Below are positions 1-8,637 of a stretch of DNA of 64,000 nucleotides, piece by piece (position 1 is the first letter of the stretch; every line of letters begins with the position of its first letter). This DNA is from JAWKOK01 sp963765875 (GTDB lineage Bacteria; Chloroflexota; Anaerolineae; Caldilineales; Caldilineaceae). Where the stretch lies: contig CAVXYK010000004.1 of the NCBI GenBank assembly GCA_963765875.1, positions 62,001 through 126,000 of the forward strand, given 5' to 3'. The notes below the pieces were generated by a model. It had not been told where the DNA came from and made no database searches. It was given only the letters and a program-made list of their open reading frames with translations. The position numbers were made by a program, and so were the translations under genes.

Positions 1-1123
1 TCCGTCCGGATGCGTGTCCGGGACGCCCATGAACTCCTCCAGATCGCCAGATTCGATTAGCTCACAGATCTCGGTCGAATTGGTCAGCACACGCGCCTGG
101 CTCTCGTCCGCCCAGACCACGGTGCGGTGATCCCAGAAGGGACTCCAGGCCGGTTGACCGGCCTTGTTGTCGAAGATGGCAGGCTGGAAACCCATGACGC
201 CGGGGCCAGGGATTCCATTGCCAAAGACCCAGATCTCATCGGTTCCGTTGAACGGCCAACAGCTGTTGCGTCGGCGCAGAGGCGGGAATATTCATCATCG
301 GCGCCATGCCGTCCATGCCCGTGTCAGTGAGAATGTAGCGGCTGCCGGGGTAGCATTGATGCAACTTAAATGTTGTCGTCATCTCATCGGTATTGACCGG
401 CTCGAAGAGCTGGCCGCCGGGCAAAACACCCTCAAGATCGCCGTCTACGCTCAGCCCGCCGCCGGCCCACTTGACCAAAGGATAATTCACGAAGAGATTG
501 CTTTCTCCCAAGGTCACAGCGCCTGCTTCAGCAGCAGCCTCGACTGCCTCCGCAGAATCAAGAAGCTCGCCGTCACCACCGGTCACCGGGATCACCTTGA
601 AGAGGGATGCATAGGTCGCATCGCCCGGAATCTGTGCGATCACGGCAGGTTGGGCATCACCGAAGTCGTAGAGAACGTTGACGTTGTCTATCAGCGCTGC
701 CGTGTTCAAGAGCGGCACATAGACCAGGCCGATCTCTTCGGCGACGGCCGGATCCGATGCATCGGTGCGAATGTAGTAGGCCGATTCGCCGTTGTGCAGT
801 GCCTCATGAATGCGGAAGGTGACGGATCCATACGGTCCCACCCACTCGTCACTCTCAAGCACGTAGTCGAGCACATCGCCGACCATTACCTGAACCTCTT
901 CGTCTCCAGCGACTTCGGCTACCTCAACTGCAGTAGGTTCCGGCGTCGGTTCGGGAGGCATCGGCGTAGCGGTGGCCGGGACGGCCGTCGCGGCAGGCTG
1001 TGCAGCCGAGCCGCAGGCGGCAAGAATCAAGACACCGCTACTCATTGCCCCAAAGCGAAGGAAACCGCGGCGGGACATCGGGCGTGCAGGCGAAGATGTG
1101 TGAGTCTGTTTGAAATCGGACAT
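1..1123 (-). CDS. Tat-exported lipoprotein of unknown function, partial and frame-broken
   Basis: The N-terminus has a twin-arginine motif (SRRGFLRFG, residues 18-26) followed by a lipobox (LAACG), so the product is probably exported folded by Tat and lipid-anchored outside the membrane. A Pro/Thr/Ala linker (about residues 42-66) precedes a globular domain. The reading frame stops near 236, but the protein continues in another frame from about 262 (NSCWPFNGTDEIWVFGNG...) to the window edge, so a one-base indel lies near 258-265. The C-terminus is outside the window. The globular domain was not recognised; it has several Asp/Trp-rich stretches and an HQCYPGS motif. No operon partner is visible, since the upstream region is intergenic. 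Confidence 0.75.
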
Positions 1124-1702
1124 GACGTTTTCTCCTTAGGCTTTCGCACAATAATGAATATCCGTGTGTAAGCAAAGCCTCAAGCGATTCCAGGCAGAAC
1201 TGTTCCAAACAACGGATACTTATTTGCCTGGAATGGCCTTACTGGATCTCTGAGGCTATCGACGTTCCTGATCGAGAATCGATCAGGCCAAACTGCTTCG
1301 TGAGCACGCGAGTGTTGGAGAAGAGACTGTCCGCAGGCGAAGGTCAACATAAAAATGAATCTTGACAACAGAAGTAATCTGTGACAACATCATGTTGACG
1401 CGCATCGACGTTTCATCACAGCACATCGCGTCACACTAATTAGAAGTGCCCACGGAATCTTTTGGCGAGGTGACGTGGGCATTTCCTTTTCCTATGGACA
1501 GCATAGCGGAATCCACTGCACAACCGGGTAAGACGACCTACATAAGTCGCAACGGTTTTTCAAGACCGATTTTTTCCTCTACAATACCTTTGCCCCATCC
1601 TATTTCATTTGCATAAGTCTGTGGCCAAAAGGCCTTCTGCAGTCATGCCGGATCATGAGCAAGGGGCGAATCGATAAAATGCAAGGGAGAGAGAGGGTAT
1701 CC
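1124..1702. other. Intergenic region, divergent promoters expected
   Basis: No convincing gene. The region separates the leftward lipoprotein gene from the rightward hisC paralogue, so promoters for both should lie here, but no clear -35/-10 pair stands out. It contains an 8-bp perfect inverted repeat, TGCCCACG (1447-1454) and CGTGGGCA (1474-1481), with a 19-nt loop and a pyrimidine-rich run (atttccttttcc) on the right side, which could be a rightward terminator or an RNA hairpin. A 62-codon leftward reading frame at 1180-1368 shows no protein-like features. Confidence 0.5.
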
Positions 1703-2800
1703 ATGTCGAGCTATGAAGACTCAGCATTGCAGTTTGTGAAAGCCGGGGTACGCAGCGCGGGGTCGATGGGGCGCTTCACTTTTGCCGGGGCCACCCATCG
1801 AATGCAATGGAACGAGAACCCCTATGACTACCCGGCGGATCTGAAGGAGGAAGTGCTGCGACGCATGGCCGAAAGGGCGTGGTCCCACTACCCCAATAGC
1901 CTGCGCCCCTTTGAACTGATCGACCAGCTGGCCGATCTCTACAACCTGCCGCCCGAGATGATCGTGGTCAGCAGCGGATCGGCAAGCCTGATCAAGATGA
2001 TCATGGAAGCCGTCCTGGAACCGGGCGATCACATGACGATGCTTTCGCCGACGTTTCTTCTTTACCGCCGCAACGCCGGTCTCCTTGGCGCAGAGCTACA
2101 CGAAGTCTCTGCCCTGCCTGAGACCGATTTCTCACTACCGGTCAACGGACTCGTGGTCGGCGCACGTACCAACGAAGCGAAGTTGATCGCGCTCTGCGCC
2201 CCCAACAACCCGACCGGCACAGTCTACACGGTCGACCAGGTGCGCCGGGTCGTTGATGAAAGCGGCGCGCTGGTCATTGTCGACGAGGCCTACGTCGAAT
2301 TCTCGGACTCCGACATGCTGCCGCTGATTGAAGAATTTGAGAACGTGATTTTGCTGCGCACTTTCAGCAAGGCCTATGGCATGGCCGGCATGCGTGTCGG
2401 ATACGCGCTGGCCCCAGAAGCACTGGCCAAGGAACTGGACAAGAGCGTCAGCCCCTTCCCCATCTCGACGTTCAGCGAGATGGCTGCGCTCACAGCACTA
2501 GAACATCGAGAGCGTTTCATAGAGAATGTCGAGCGGACAAAAAAGGAACGTGCACGTCTTTCGGCCGAGCTTTCGGCGCTCTCCGGCGTGCATGTCTACT
2601 CTAGTGGGGCCAACTTCATTTTGACCCAGCTTGAACGTCCGCCACAGCCGCTTGTTGCCGCCTTGCGAGAAGACCACGGCGTTGTGCTCAGCGACATGGC
2701 CTCGTACCCCGAACTGCCCCAGACCGTACGCATATCCATCGGCATGCCCGAGGCCAATACCCTGGTGATCGACGCTTATCGGGCGTTTAGCGAGAGATAG
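1703..2800 (+). CDS. hisC: Histidinol-phosphate aminotransferase-like PLP enzyme (HisC paralogue)
   Basis: Fold-type I aminotransferase of 365 aa. Visible motifs are NENPYDYP at the substrate end, CAPNNPTG, VDEAYVEF and the PLP-lysine motif TFSKAYGMAGMRVGYA (Lys about residue 223). These fit HisC-family transfer of an amino group between glutamate and imidazole-acetol phosphate, although related family members act on other amino acids. The ATG at 1703 is chosen over the one at 1655 because AGGGAGAGAGAGG lies just upstream. The gene stands alone; a second hisC sits in a hisD operon at 12404-13581 and is interrupted, so this intact copy may carry the histidine pathway step. Specificity cannot be decided from sequence. 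Confidence 0.85.
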   Translation: MSSYEDSALQFVKAGVRSAGSMGRFTFAGATHRMQWNENPYDYPADLKEEVLRRMAERAWSHYPNSLRPFELIDQLADLYNLPPEMIVVSSGSASLIKMIMEAVLEPGDHMTMLSPTFLLYRRNAGLLGAELHEVSALPETDFSLPVNGLVVGARTNEAKLIALCAPNNPTGTVYTVDQVRRVVDESGALVIVDEAYVEFSDSDMLPLIEEFENVILLRTFSKAYGMAGMRVGYALAPEALAKELDKSVSPFPISTFSEMAALTALEHRERFIENVERTKKERARLSAELSALSGVHVYSSGANFILTQLERPPQPLVAALREDHGVVLSDMASYPELPQTVRISIGMPEANTLVIDAYRAFSER

Positions 2801-2847
2801 ACCCATCGAGGCCCCGGCACTTTCTGTAGCGACTTACAGACTTCTAA

Positions 2848-4113
2848 TTAGTGCAGTTGTCGATAACGGAACACGGCGACCACAAGCAGAAATCCAACGG
2901 CAACATAGAGTGGAGCCAGACCAATCGTGCCGCTTAACGGAAAGGCCAACAGCGGTCCCAATGCGGACCCAGCGTCGCCCCCTGTGGTGTAGACGCCGAC
3001 AAAGGCGTGGGGCAGATTGGTACGGGTTGCACTATCGCTGGCAGCAGCGGCGAGCATGACATAGATGCCGCCGTCGCAGATGAAAACGAGCAGCAACGAA
3101 ACAATGGCAGGCACAAGCGGCAACCATGCTACGCCGAGCAGGCCAACAAATAGCACTGCCGACGTGATCGCTGCGGTGTTGGCCTTGCCGAAACGGTCAG
3201 CCATATAGCCGAAGACCGGACCCAGCAGCATGTCCGACAGCCATCGCGTTCCCAACATGATGCCGGCCAACATACCGATCCCGATCCCCAACTGGGCAAG
3301 CTGGCCGCCTGCCTCCATTCGGCTCGCCAGATAGAGCGATGTCGTGGAGAGCACTACGCCGTTGAGTAGATGGCCCAGGAAGCCTGCCCCAACCAACCAG
3401 CGCAGCTTTGCCTCGCCAAGACCCATCTTCCATCCAGCGATGACGCGCGCCCATGAGCTAGATTTGGCGCCGGGTTCTGAGTCAGATTTCCTGTCAGAGC
3501 GTTGCGCTGATTCAGTCAGCGTTGGTCGTCCAGCAGATGACGGCCATTTGAGGAGACCGGCAACGGCAATGGCTGGTATCGTTGCCAGGGTGATAGCAGT
3601 CACGGCCGCACCGTACCCATACTGATCATAGAGCCAGCCGCCCGCGAGGACACTCAACGCACTACCCAATCGCACCAATCCCCACTGCAACCCGGTGAGC
3701 CGGCCGCGCATGGCTGAAGCGCCGGCCCAAATAGCCTCGTAGCCACCCTGGCGAAGTGCGGACCAGGCGATGCCCCAGAGCAATCGTGCGGCCAGAAAAA
3801 CGGCGAATCCCCAGCCAATGCCGTAGAGTGCGGTCGAGACCAGGCCGAAGATAGTCGCCACCCAAAACGGTCTACGTGGCCCCAGCCGCGCAAAAACCTC
3901 ACTTGCCCATGTGTTTGAGAAGAGCCTGACCAAGCGATTGGCGCTCAACAGGACGCCGACCAACGGCAACGATATCCCCAGGGAAGACGCCTCCAATGGC
4001 AAGAGGCTGTACATGAGCGAATCGCCCAGGATACATAGGCCAATGACCATGCCGACTTGCACAACGAATGCGACCGGTCTTGTGTCATCATTTGTTGTGG
4101 TTCGATTCGTCAT
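2848..4113 (-). CDS. Major facilitator superfamily transporter
   Basis: A 421-aa integral membrane protein with about twelve hydrophobic segments, roughly six on each side of a charged central loop (about residues 195-225, rich in Ser/Arg/Lys/Glu). The loop after TM2-TM3 (ARLGPRRPFWVA) resembles the MFS motif-A region, and a similar GYMADRFGKAN stretch occurs in the second half. Substrate is not predictable; the family includes drug exporters and sugar or anion porters. It converges with the hisC paralogue and has no obvious operon partner. Confidence 0.85.
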   Translation of the reverse strand: MTNRTTTNDDTRPVAFVVQVGMVIGLCILGDSLMYSLLPLEASSLGISLPLVGVLLSANRLVRLFSNTWASEVFARLGPRRPFWVATIFGLVSTALYGIGWGFAVFLAARLLWGIAWSALRQGGYEAIWAGASAMRGRLTGLQWGLVRLGSALSVLAGGWLYDQYGYGAAVTAITLATIPAIAVAGLLKWPSSAGRPTLTESAQRSDRKSDSEPGAKSSSWARVIAGWKMGLGEAKLRWLVGAGFLGHLLNGVVLSTTSLYLASRMEAGGQLAQLGIGIGMLAGIMLGTRWLSDMLLGPVFGYMADRFGKANTAAITSAVLFVGLLGVAWLPLVPAIVSLLLVFICDGGIYVMLAAAASDSATRTNLPHAFVGVYTTGGDAGSALGPLLAFPLSGTIGLAPLYVAVGFLLVVAVFRYRQLH

Positions 4114-4150
4114 CCAGCCTTCCTTGTATTCGTTCTTCTCTAGGTTCTGT

Positions 4151-4260
4151 TGACATTTCAGATTCCGGGATGAATCCCCGTGCCAACGGCGAGAAGCCGC
4201 CTCAGCGGCTGGACTGAAGCGCCCTCAGGCGCGTCTCGCTATTAGCAGCCGACTTCAGCT
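4151..4260 (-). repeat. Dispersed hairpin-cluster repeat, family B, copy 1
   Basis: About 110 bp, matching in reverse orientation the copies at 8321-8440 and 29440-29550. Shared core elements are GCCGCCTCAGCGGC and GCGCCCTCAGGCGC hairpins and outer arms of the type GGCTGCTAATAGCG. The end TGACATTTC is shared with the 8 kb copy. No coding potential; likely a REP-like element. Confidence 0.75.
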
Positions 4261-4311
4261 GACACGCTCAAACGTCAGCGGAACCGAGTAGGACCTTGTG
4301 ACAACCCAATT

Positions 4312-4635
4312 CAATTGGGTGTGTTGGCGAAAAGCGCCTGCTGCGCAAACAAAACGAGTTGCACGAACACATGTAGGGACGAGGCATTCCCCGCAGCCCC
4401 ATTGTTGACGGTTACTGATTCGACCCTCGAGACCTTTACTACCAATTACAAAGATTCTAGGAATGCCTTGTCCGCTTACCCAAGACATCGTGCAATACCA
4501 AGCATGGACAAGGCATTCCTAGAATCGTAATAGCAACCGGTCGATGCATAGCTATTTGGAATCGATTTGTCAGAGGGCGGCTAGACGGGGAATGCCATGT
4601 CCCTACACGTCTCAACTCGTTTTAACGCACCCAAT
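4312..4635. repeat. Nested-palindrome dispersed repeat, family A, copy 1
   Basis: A non-coding, MITE-like element built as a palindrome inside a palindrome. The outer arms begin GGGTGTGTTGGCG and end with a partly diverged complement (CGTTTTAACGCACCC). Next inside is the pair GTAGGGACGAGGCATTCCCC / GGGGAATGCCATGTCCCTAC. The centre is a perfect 19-bp hairpin (4455-4473 with 4506-4524, TTCTAGGAATGCCTTGTCC). The second copy is at 37476-37825. It lies downstream of both neighbouring genes. Confidence 0.75.
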
Positions 4636-4694
4636 TCACTAGGGCGCATAGAGACTGATTGTGAAACTTAGGCCATTCCCGAAGAATGATCGTC

Positions 4695-5615
4695 TCAACG
4701 CAGATAGGACGGGATATACTCGGTCGCTGCGCCTACTGACTCGCCATAGGGCGATGGCGATGCTGCGCCTTCCAGAGCAGGGGCAAACGCGGGCGGCGGT
4801 GCGGCCAGAAAGGCCTTCGTACGTTGATATCCGGCCTCAATCATTTCGTCCGTCTTGCTGAAATCACGGAATGAGATGTTGCCGAAGTCACTCAGGTGAA
4901 TGTGGTGAAGATCGACAGAATCATCCTCGCCGGCCCGGTCCAGATCCTGCAACATCGACTGGGACATCATGCTCGACAGCGTCAGGCTGAAGACCTCCAG
5001 CACGCTTTGCGCAGCCCGTAGTTGGCCGCCGCCATAGCCGGCGTTGATAACATAGAGCGTTGTCGCGCCCTTGTCCATGGCGATACTTGACGGCACGTTG
5101 GCAAGCGCGCCGCCATCGACAAGTTGCAGCCGCGCATAGGTGACGGGCGGATGAATGCAGGGCATCGAAGCGCTGGCCAACACCGCATCGGTCAGCGGTG
5201 CGCTCTCATCTTCGCCAAAAATGAACAGCTTCTGGCGTTGCAAGTCGGTGGCGGTGACGTAGAGAGGCAAAGTCAGGTCAGCAAATGTGGAAGCGTTGGG
5301 CGGCATCGCATCCTCGATCACCTGGCGCAGGCCGTCACTGGTAAAGAGACTGGCTTCCCGGCTGCGCAGTCGCCAGGCCACCTGAATCGCATTCTGCGGA
5401 TAGACGATCTCTGTCGTTACTCCGCGCCAAAGATCCGCCATCCGATCGATTGTCTCCAGAGAGACGCCCCAGGCCGCCAAATAGGCAGCGTTGATGGCCC
5501 CGGCCGATGTACCGACAAGCATGTCCGGCTGATGCCCGGCTTCGACCAATGCGCGCAATGCGCCCACTTCCAACGGGCCACGGTTTCCGGCGCCACTCAA
5601 CACAAATGCGAGCAT
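4695..5615 (-). CDS. Patatin-like phospholipase / lipid acyl hydrolase
   Basis: A 306-aa protein with the patatin Ser-Asp dyad: an SGAGNRG oxyanion loop at residues 7-13, nucleophile motif GTSAG (Ser37) and DGG (Asp167). Bacterial family members hydrolyse acyl esters of phospholipids or glycerides, usually in the cytoplasm or at the inner membrane face. There is no signal peptide. It starts 15 nt after the rsmI stop codon and has a GGAGG ribosome-binding site, so the two are probably co-transcribed. The last ~30 residues are Pro/Ala-rich and not conserved-looking. Substrate is unknown. Confidence 0.85.
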   Translation of the reverse strand: MLAFVLSGAGNRGPLEVGALRALVEAGHQPDMLVGTSAGAINAAYLAAWGVSLETIDRMADLWRGVTTEIVYPQNAIQVAWRLRSREASLFTSDGLRQVIEDAMPPNASTFADLTLPLYVTATDLQRQKLFIFGEDESAPLTDAVLASASMPCIHPPVTYARLQLVDGGALANVPSSIAMDKGATTLYVINAGYGGGQLRAAQSVLEVFSLTLSSMMSQSMLQDLDRAGEDDSVDLHHIHLSDFGNISFRDFSKTDEMIEAGYQRTKAFLAAPPPAFAPALEGAASPSPYGESVGAATEYIPSYLR

Positions 5616-5629
5616 TTTGAGTTCCTCCG

Positions 5630-6313
5630 CTAATCTCTGTTCCCGCCAACAACGATGACGAACTCGCCCTTGAGCTTGCGGCCTGCCATCCGCTCGTGCA
5701 GTTCAGAGAGCGTGCCGCGCTCGACTGTCTCGTATAGCTTTGTCAGCTCTCTCGCCACAGCTGCCGGTCGATCACCGTAGATCTCCAGGGCATCGGCAAG
5801 GAATGAGCCGACTCGATAGGGGCTTTCGTAAAAGACCAACGTGTGGGGCGATTCCTGGTCCACAGCCAAAAAGCGCTTTCTGGGCCCCCGCTTGTGGGGT
5901 GGAAAGCCGCGAAAGGTGAAACTATGCAACGGCAGGCCGGAGAGGACAAGCGCCATGACCGCAGCAGATGGCCCGGGGATCATGGTGAAATCAACATCCT
6001 CACCCGCAGCCTGGGCCTGGAGCAAGCGGCGAACCAATGTGAAACCGGGATCCGAGATGCCCGGCGTCCCTGCGTCGGTGACCATGGCCACCGAGTTGCC
6101 CTCCAGAAGCAGATTGAGAATCCGTTCCCCCGCCCGCTCCTCGTTGTGCTCATGAAACGCGATCAAGGGACGCTGAATCTCGAAATGCTTGAGCAAGCGG
6201 CCGGTCTTGCGCGTATCCTCACTGGCCACATAGTCTACCGCACGCAAAGTCTCCAGCGCGCGCAGAGAGATGTCGCCTAGATTCCCAATGGGTGTTGCAA
6301 CGAGATAGAGCAT
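5630..6313 (-). CDS. rsmI: 16S rRNA (cytidine(1402)-2'-O)-methyltransferase RsmI
   Basis: A 227-aa tetrapyrrole-methylase-fold enzyme. It begins LYLVATPIGNLGDISLRA, carries ASEDTRKTGRLLKH, then DAGTPGISDPG (the SAM-binding core) and IPGPSAAVMALVLSGLP, all diagnostic of RsmI. RsmI methylates the ribose of C1402 in the decoding centre of 16S rRNA. Length matches the short form of the family, without the C-terminal extension. First gene of a two-gene unit with the patatin-like gene. Confidence 0.93.
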   Translation of the reverse strand: MLYLVATPIGNLGDISLRALETLRAVDYVASEDTRKTGRLLKHFEIQRPLIAFHEHNEERAGERILNLLLEGNSVAMVTDAGTPGISDPGFTLVRRLLQAQAAGEDVDFTMIPGPSAAVMALVLSGLPLHSFTFRGFPPHKRGPRKRFLAVDQESPHTLVFYESPYRVGSFLADALEIYGDRPAAVARELTKLYETVERGTLSELHERMAGRKLKGEFVIVVGGNRD

Positions 6314-6501
6314 AGGGTGGGTTCAGGTTGCTCCGTGGTAGCAAATCCGTGGCAGCAAATGAGTAATGCGTAAAACGTACTACGTAATGTGTCGTAGACA
6401 ATCTATTGGTTTCAGTTGAATCCACTCGCAACAAGAAGGTACCAATTCCGAAAGGCGCCTGTTAGCGGAGACCTTACGCAGTACGCAGCACGCAGCACGT
6501 T
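6314..6501. repeat. Intergenic with short ACGCAGYACG iterations
   Basis: No gene. Near 6474-6500 the sequence iterates ACGCAGTACGCAGCACGC-type units, and near 6363-6395 a related TAATGCGTAAAACGTACTACG stretch occurs. Both are low-complexity dispersed sequence. Confidence 0.4.
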
Positions 6502-7092
6502 CTACGCAACCAACGTCCCCTTGGTACTCGGGACGCCCTGCCGTCGCGGATCATAGCCTGTGGCAAGGTCCAGCGCACGGGCAAATGCCTTGAAGAGCGC
6601 CTCGATCTTGTGGTGATCGTTTTGGCCGTAGAGTACCCGCGCATGCAGGTTCATCTTCGATTGAAAAGCGACACTCTCGAATAGATGGAAGATGAGATCT
6701 GTGCCCAACTGCCCGACCTTCGGGGTCACAAACTCAGCATCGAAGACGGCATAGGGTCGTCCGCCGAAGTCCAATGCGACAAATGCCAGGGCCTCATCCA
6801 TCGGCACATAGCTGTGGGCTGTGCGCACGATACCGCGACGGTCACCCAATGCCACGTCCAACGCTTTCCCAAAACAGAGAAACGTGTCCTCGGCAGTGTG
6901 ATGCTCATCGATATGCAGATCGCCCTTGACATCAACAGTTATGTCAAATAGTCCATGGCTGGCAATCGCTGTCAGCATGTGATCAAGAAAGCCGATCCCG
7001 GTATTGATTTCGGCTTGTCCACTGCCGTCAATGTTAAGATAGAATCGAATTTGGGTTTCGCCGGTCTCGCGTTGGATTTCCGCTTCTCGCAT
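6502..7092 (-). CDS. hisB: Imidazoleglycerol-phosphate dehydratase
   Basis: A 196-aa HisB of the monofunctional type. The manganese-binding signatures are present: TGIGFLDHML near residues 31-40, DEHHTAEDT at 62-70 and NDHHKIEALFKAFARAL near the C-terminus. It dehydrates imidazole glycerol phosphate to imidazole-acetol phosphate, the step before HisC. It is not adjacent to the hisD-hisC unit 5 kb away, so the histidine genes are scattered here. The ribosome-binding site is weak (GAGAG). Confidence 0.93.
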   Translation of the reverse strand: MREAEIQRETGETQIRFYLNIDGSGQAEINTGIGFLDHMLTAIASHGLFDITVDVKGDLHIDEHHTAEDTFLCFGKALDVALGDRRGIVRTAHSYVPMDEALAFVALDFGGRPYAVFDAEFVTPKVGQLGTDLIFHLFESVAFQSKMNLHARVLYGQNDHHKIEALFKAFARALDLATGYDPRRQGVPSTKGTLVA

Positions 7093-7380
7093 AGTATGAC
7101 TCTCTGTCTAGGGCACCAAAAAAGTAGCTCTTCCGGATTCCACGTGGCTGACATCATGAAATTGTGTTGAACCAAGAAATGAACATCACAGGCCCTAGTG
7201 TACACTGGAACTCAGTGGTGCGCCAAGCCCGCAGCCACTCCTGAAAATACAGCTCATTGCCGACCTGGCAGCGTCCATATGACCCGCGCGGAACCAATTC
7301 AGAGACCCACTCGTTTTTCCAGCGAACGCCGTTCCTTGCCCCCAATCGTCTACGTGCCATTCGAACAGGAGGGTTCCAGG

Positions 7381-7623
7381 ATGAGCAGGAAGTTTACGGT
7401 AGGACAGATCGCCAAAGCATTGCGATGTCACGAACAGACCGCACGCCAGTATCTCCACGAAGTCAACGCCGGCATCGACCGTCACACCAGCAACTTGGCT
7501 GAAGCCATCGATCAGCAGACGCTCATCAGTCTCTGCCGTCGTCACGCTGACTCGATCACTGGAAGGCGGCTGACACCCCTGCTAGTCCCCATCCACCGAA
7601 CCGGATCACGTTTACGCCGATAG
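7381..7623 (+). CDS. Small helix-turn-helix-like protein
   Basis: An 80-aa frame beginning MSRKFTVGQIAKALRC. The ATG at 7381 is preceded by AGGAGGG at an 8-nt spacing, which supports it over upstream starts in the same frame. Residues 6-30 (TVGQIAKALRCHEQTARQYLHE) read like a helix-turn-helix of the MerR or excisionase kind. The C-terminal third is basic (many Arg). A perfect 24-bp palindrome follows the stop, consistent with a real transcript end. Function is not known; it may be a small DNA-binding regulator. Confidence 0.45.
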   Translation: MSRKFTVGQIAKALRCHEQTARQYLHEVNAGIDRHTSNLAEAIDQQTLISLCRRHADSITGRRLTPLLVPIHRTGSRLRR

Positions 7624-7652
7624 CGCCATAGTCAGATAAGTCCATACCGCAA

Positions 7653-7676
7653 GAGGGGACCGGATCCGGTCCCCTC
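7653..7676. terminator. Bidirectional hairpin terminator
   Basis: A perfect 24-bp palindrome (GAGGGGACCGGA and its complement) between the convergent small HTH gene and uspA. There is no U-tract, so termination strength is uncertain. Confidence 0.6.
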
Positions 7677-7705
7677 TCATGAACGTCTCGATTCGGCCAA
7701 ATGCG

Positions 7706-8203
7706 TCATGCAAGCTCGGTCTCGGCCAGGATGGTTTCCCCGACATCAAGCTGGAACATTTCCTTGCGCACCAGCAGGACCGGGCAGGGACTCATCTGCA
7801 TAACCTTGGCAGCCACGCTACCGGAGGGCCAGAGAGAGGCTCCGCCCATCCCATGCGAGGTCATGACGATCAGGTCGGCTTTTTCCGTGCCGGCGACCAG
7901 CAGGATCTCTTCGGCCGGCGACTCCTCACGCACCACGATGCGCGTGGGGATTCCCTTGTCCACCAGTGCTTGCATGCGTTCATCCAGATAGATTTGCGCC
8001 TGGCGATAGGTGTATTGCATGGCTTCATGGGTCCAGCGTTCCTCCGGATAGGGTGACGGCATGTCCGGCATTGGGATGTCCAGAACGCGTAGCAGGATGA
8101 CATCGCTATTGAACTTTTCGGCCAATTGGATGGCAATTGAGAGCGCCTCCTCGGCCAGGTCTGACCCATCGAGCGGAACCAATATGCGAGCGAACCTGTT
8201 CAT
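7706..8203 (-). CDS. uspA: Universal stress protein, UspA family
   Basis: A 165-aa single-domain Usp. It starts ARILVPLDGSDLAEEALS and contains ADLIVMTSHGMGG followed by the GSVA phosphate loop and CPVLLVR, which together form the ATP-binding Usp signature. Such proteins are cytoplasmic dimers involved in stress and energy-limitation responses. The ribosome-binding site is AGGAGG. An 11-bp-period direct repeat 324 nt upstream (8527-8544) resembles repeats in front of the secreted protein and the SARP gene, but a family B repeat lies between it and this start. Confidence 0.9.
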   Translation of the reverse strand: MNRFARILVPLDGSDLAEEALSIAIQLAEKFNSDVILLRVLDIPMPDMPSPYPEERWTHEAMQYTYRQAQIYLDERMQALVDKGIPTRIVVREESPAEEILLVAGTEKADLIVMTSHGMGGASLWPSGSVAAKVMQMSPCPVLLVRKEMFQLDVGETILAETELA

Positions 8204-8320
8204 GCTTCCCTCCTAGTTCATGTGGGCGTGAATACCACGACAGAATTCCGGCTGTTCTAGCTCTGGGATGAAGCTCAAGATTTCTCCCGAGTTTTACTCG
8301 ATTCCATTGACATTTGGTCA

Positions 8321-8440
8321 GAAGCAACGGCTGAAGCCGGCGGCCAACAGTGAAAAGAGCCCTCAGCCGCTGAAGTCTAGCCGCTGAGGCGGCTGCTCGC
8401 TGTTGGTAACAGGATTTATCCCCGCGAAATCGAAATGTCA
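8321..8440 (+). repeat. Dispersed hairpin-cluster repeat, family B, copy 2
   Basis: Matches 29440-29550 in the same orientation and 4151-4260 in reverse: CAACGGCTGAAGCCGGC, then an AGCCCTCAGCCGCTGAAG segment, CCGCTGAGGCGGC, GGATTTATCCCCGC. It lies upstream of uspA and is non-coding. Confidence 0.75.
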
Positions 8441-8526
8441 ACAGCACTGGTAGGCAGACTTCATGATGGAAGATCGTTGGCCTGAACGTCATACTACACG
8501 TGCTTCGCGCATGATAACCGATGAGT

Positions 8527-8544
8527 GGCTACAAAATGGCTACA
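8527..8544 (-). promoter_or_regulatory. Putative SARP-type operator (site 1)
   Basis: Two identical heptamers GGCTACA at 8527-8533 and 8538-8544, repeating with an exact 11-bp period. Read on the minus strand this is TGTAGCC-N4-TGTAGCC, followed about 10 nt later by TATCAT, a plausible -10 element. SARP regulators are known to bind heptamer direct repeats with 11-bp spacing just upstream of the -10. Similar sites are at 10287-10304 and 11403-11420. Confidence 0.5.
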
Positions 8545-8637
8545 GACTCTTTGGAAAAAAAGATTCCGCCGGGCATGTCGGCGGAATCTCGATGGCTATT
8601 CGTCTATCGGGGAAGACTTTGTATTCGCCAGCATCAC

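Noticed and set aside
164..1171. 335-codon rightward frame
   Set aside because: Antisense to the Tat lipoprotein, Arg/His-rich shadow composition, no family motif.
7195..7545. 116-codon leftward frame
   Set aside because: Overlaps the better-supported HTH-like gene with its AGGAGGG site; no recognisable domain.
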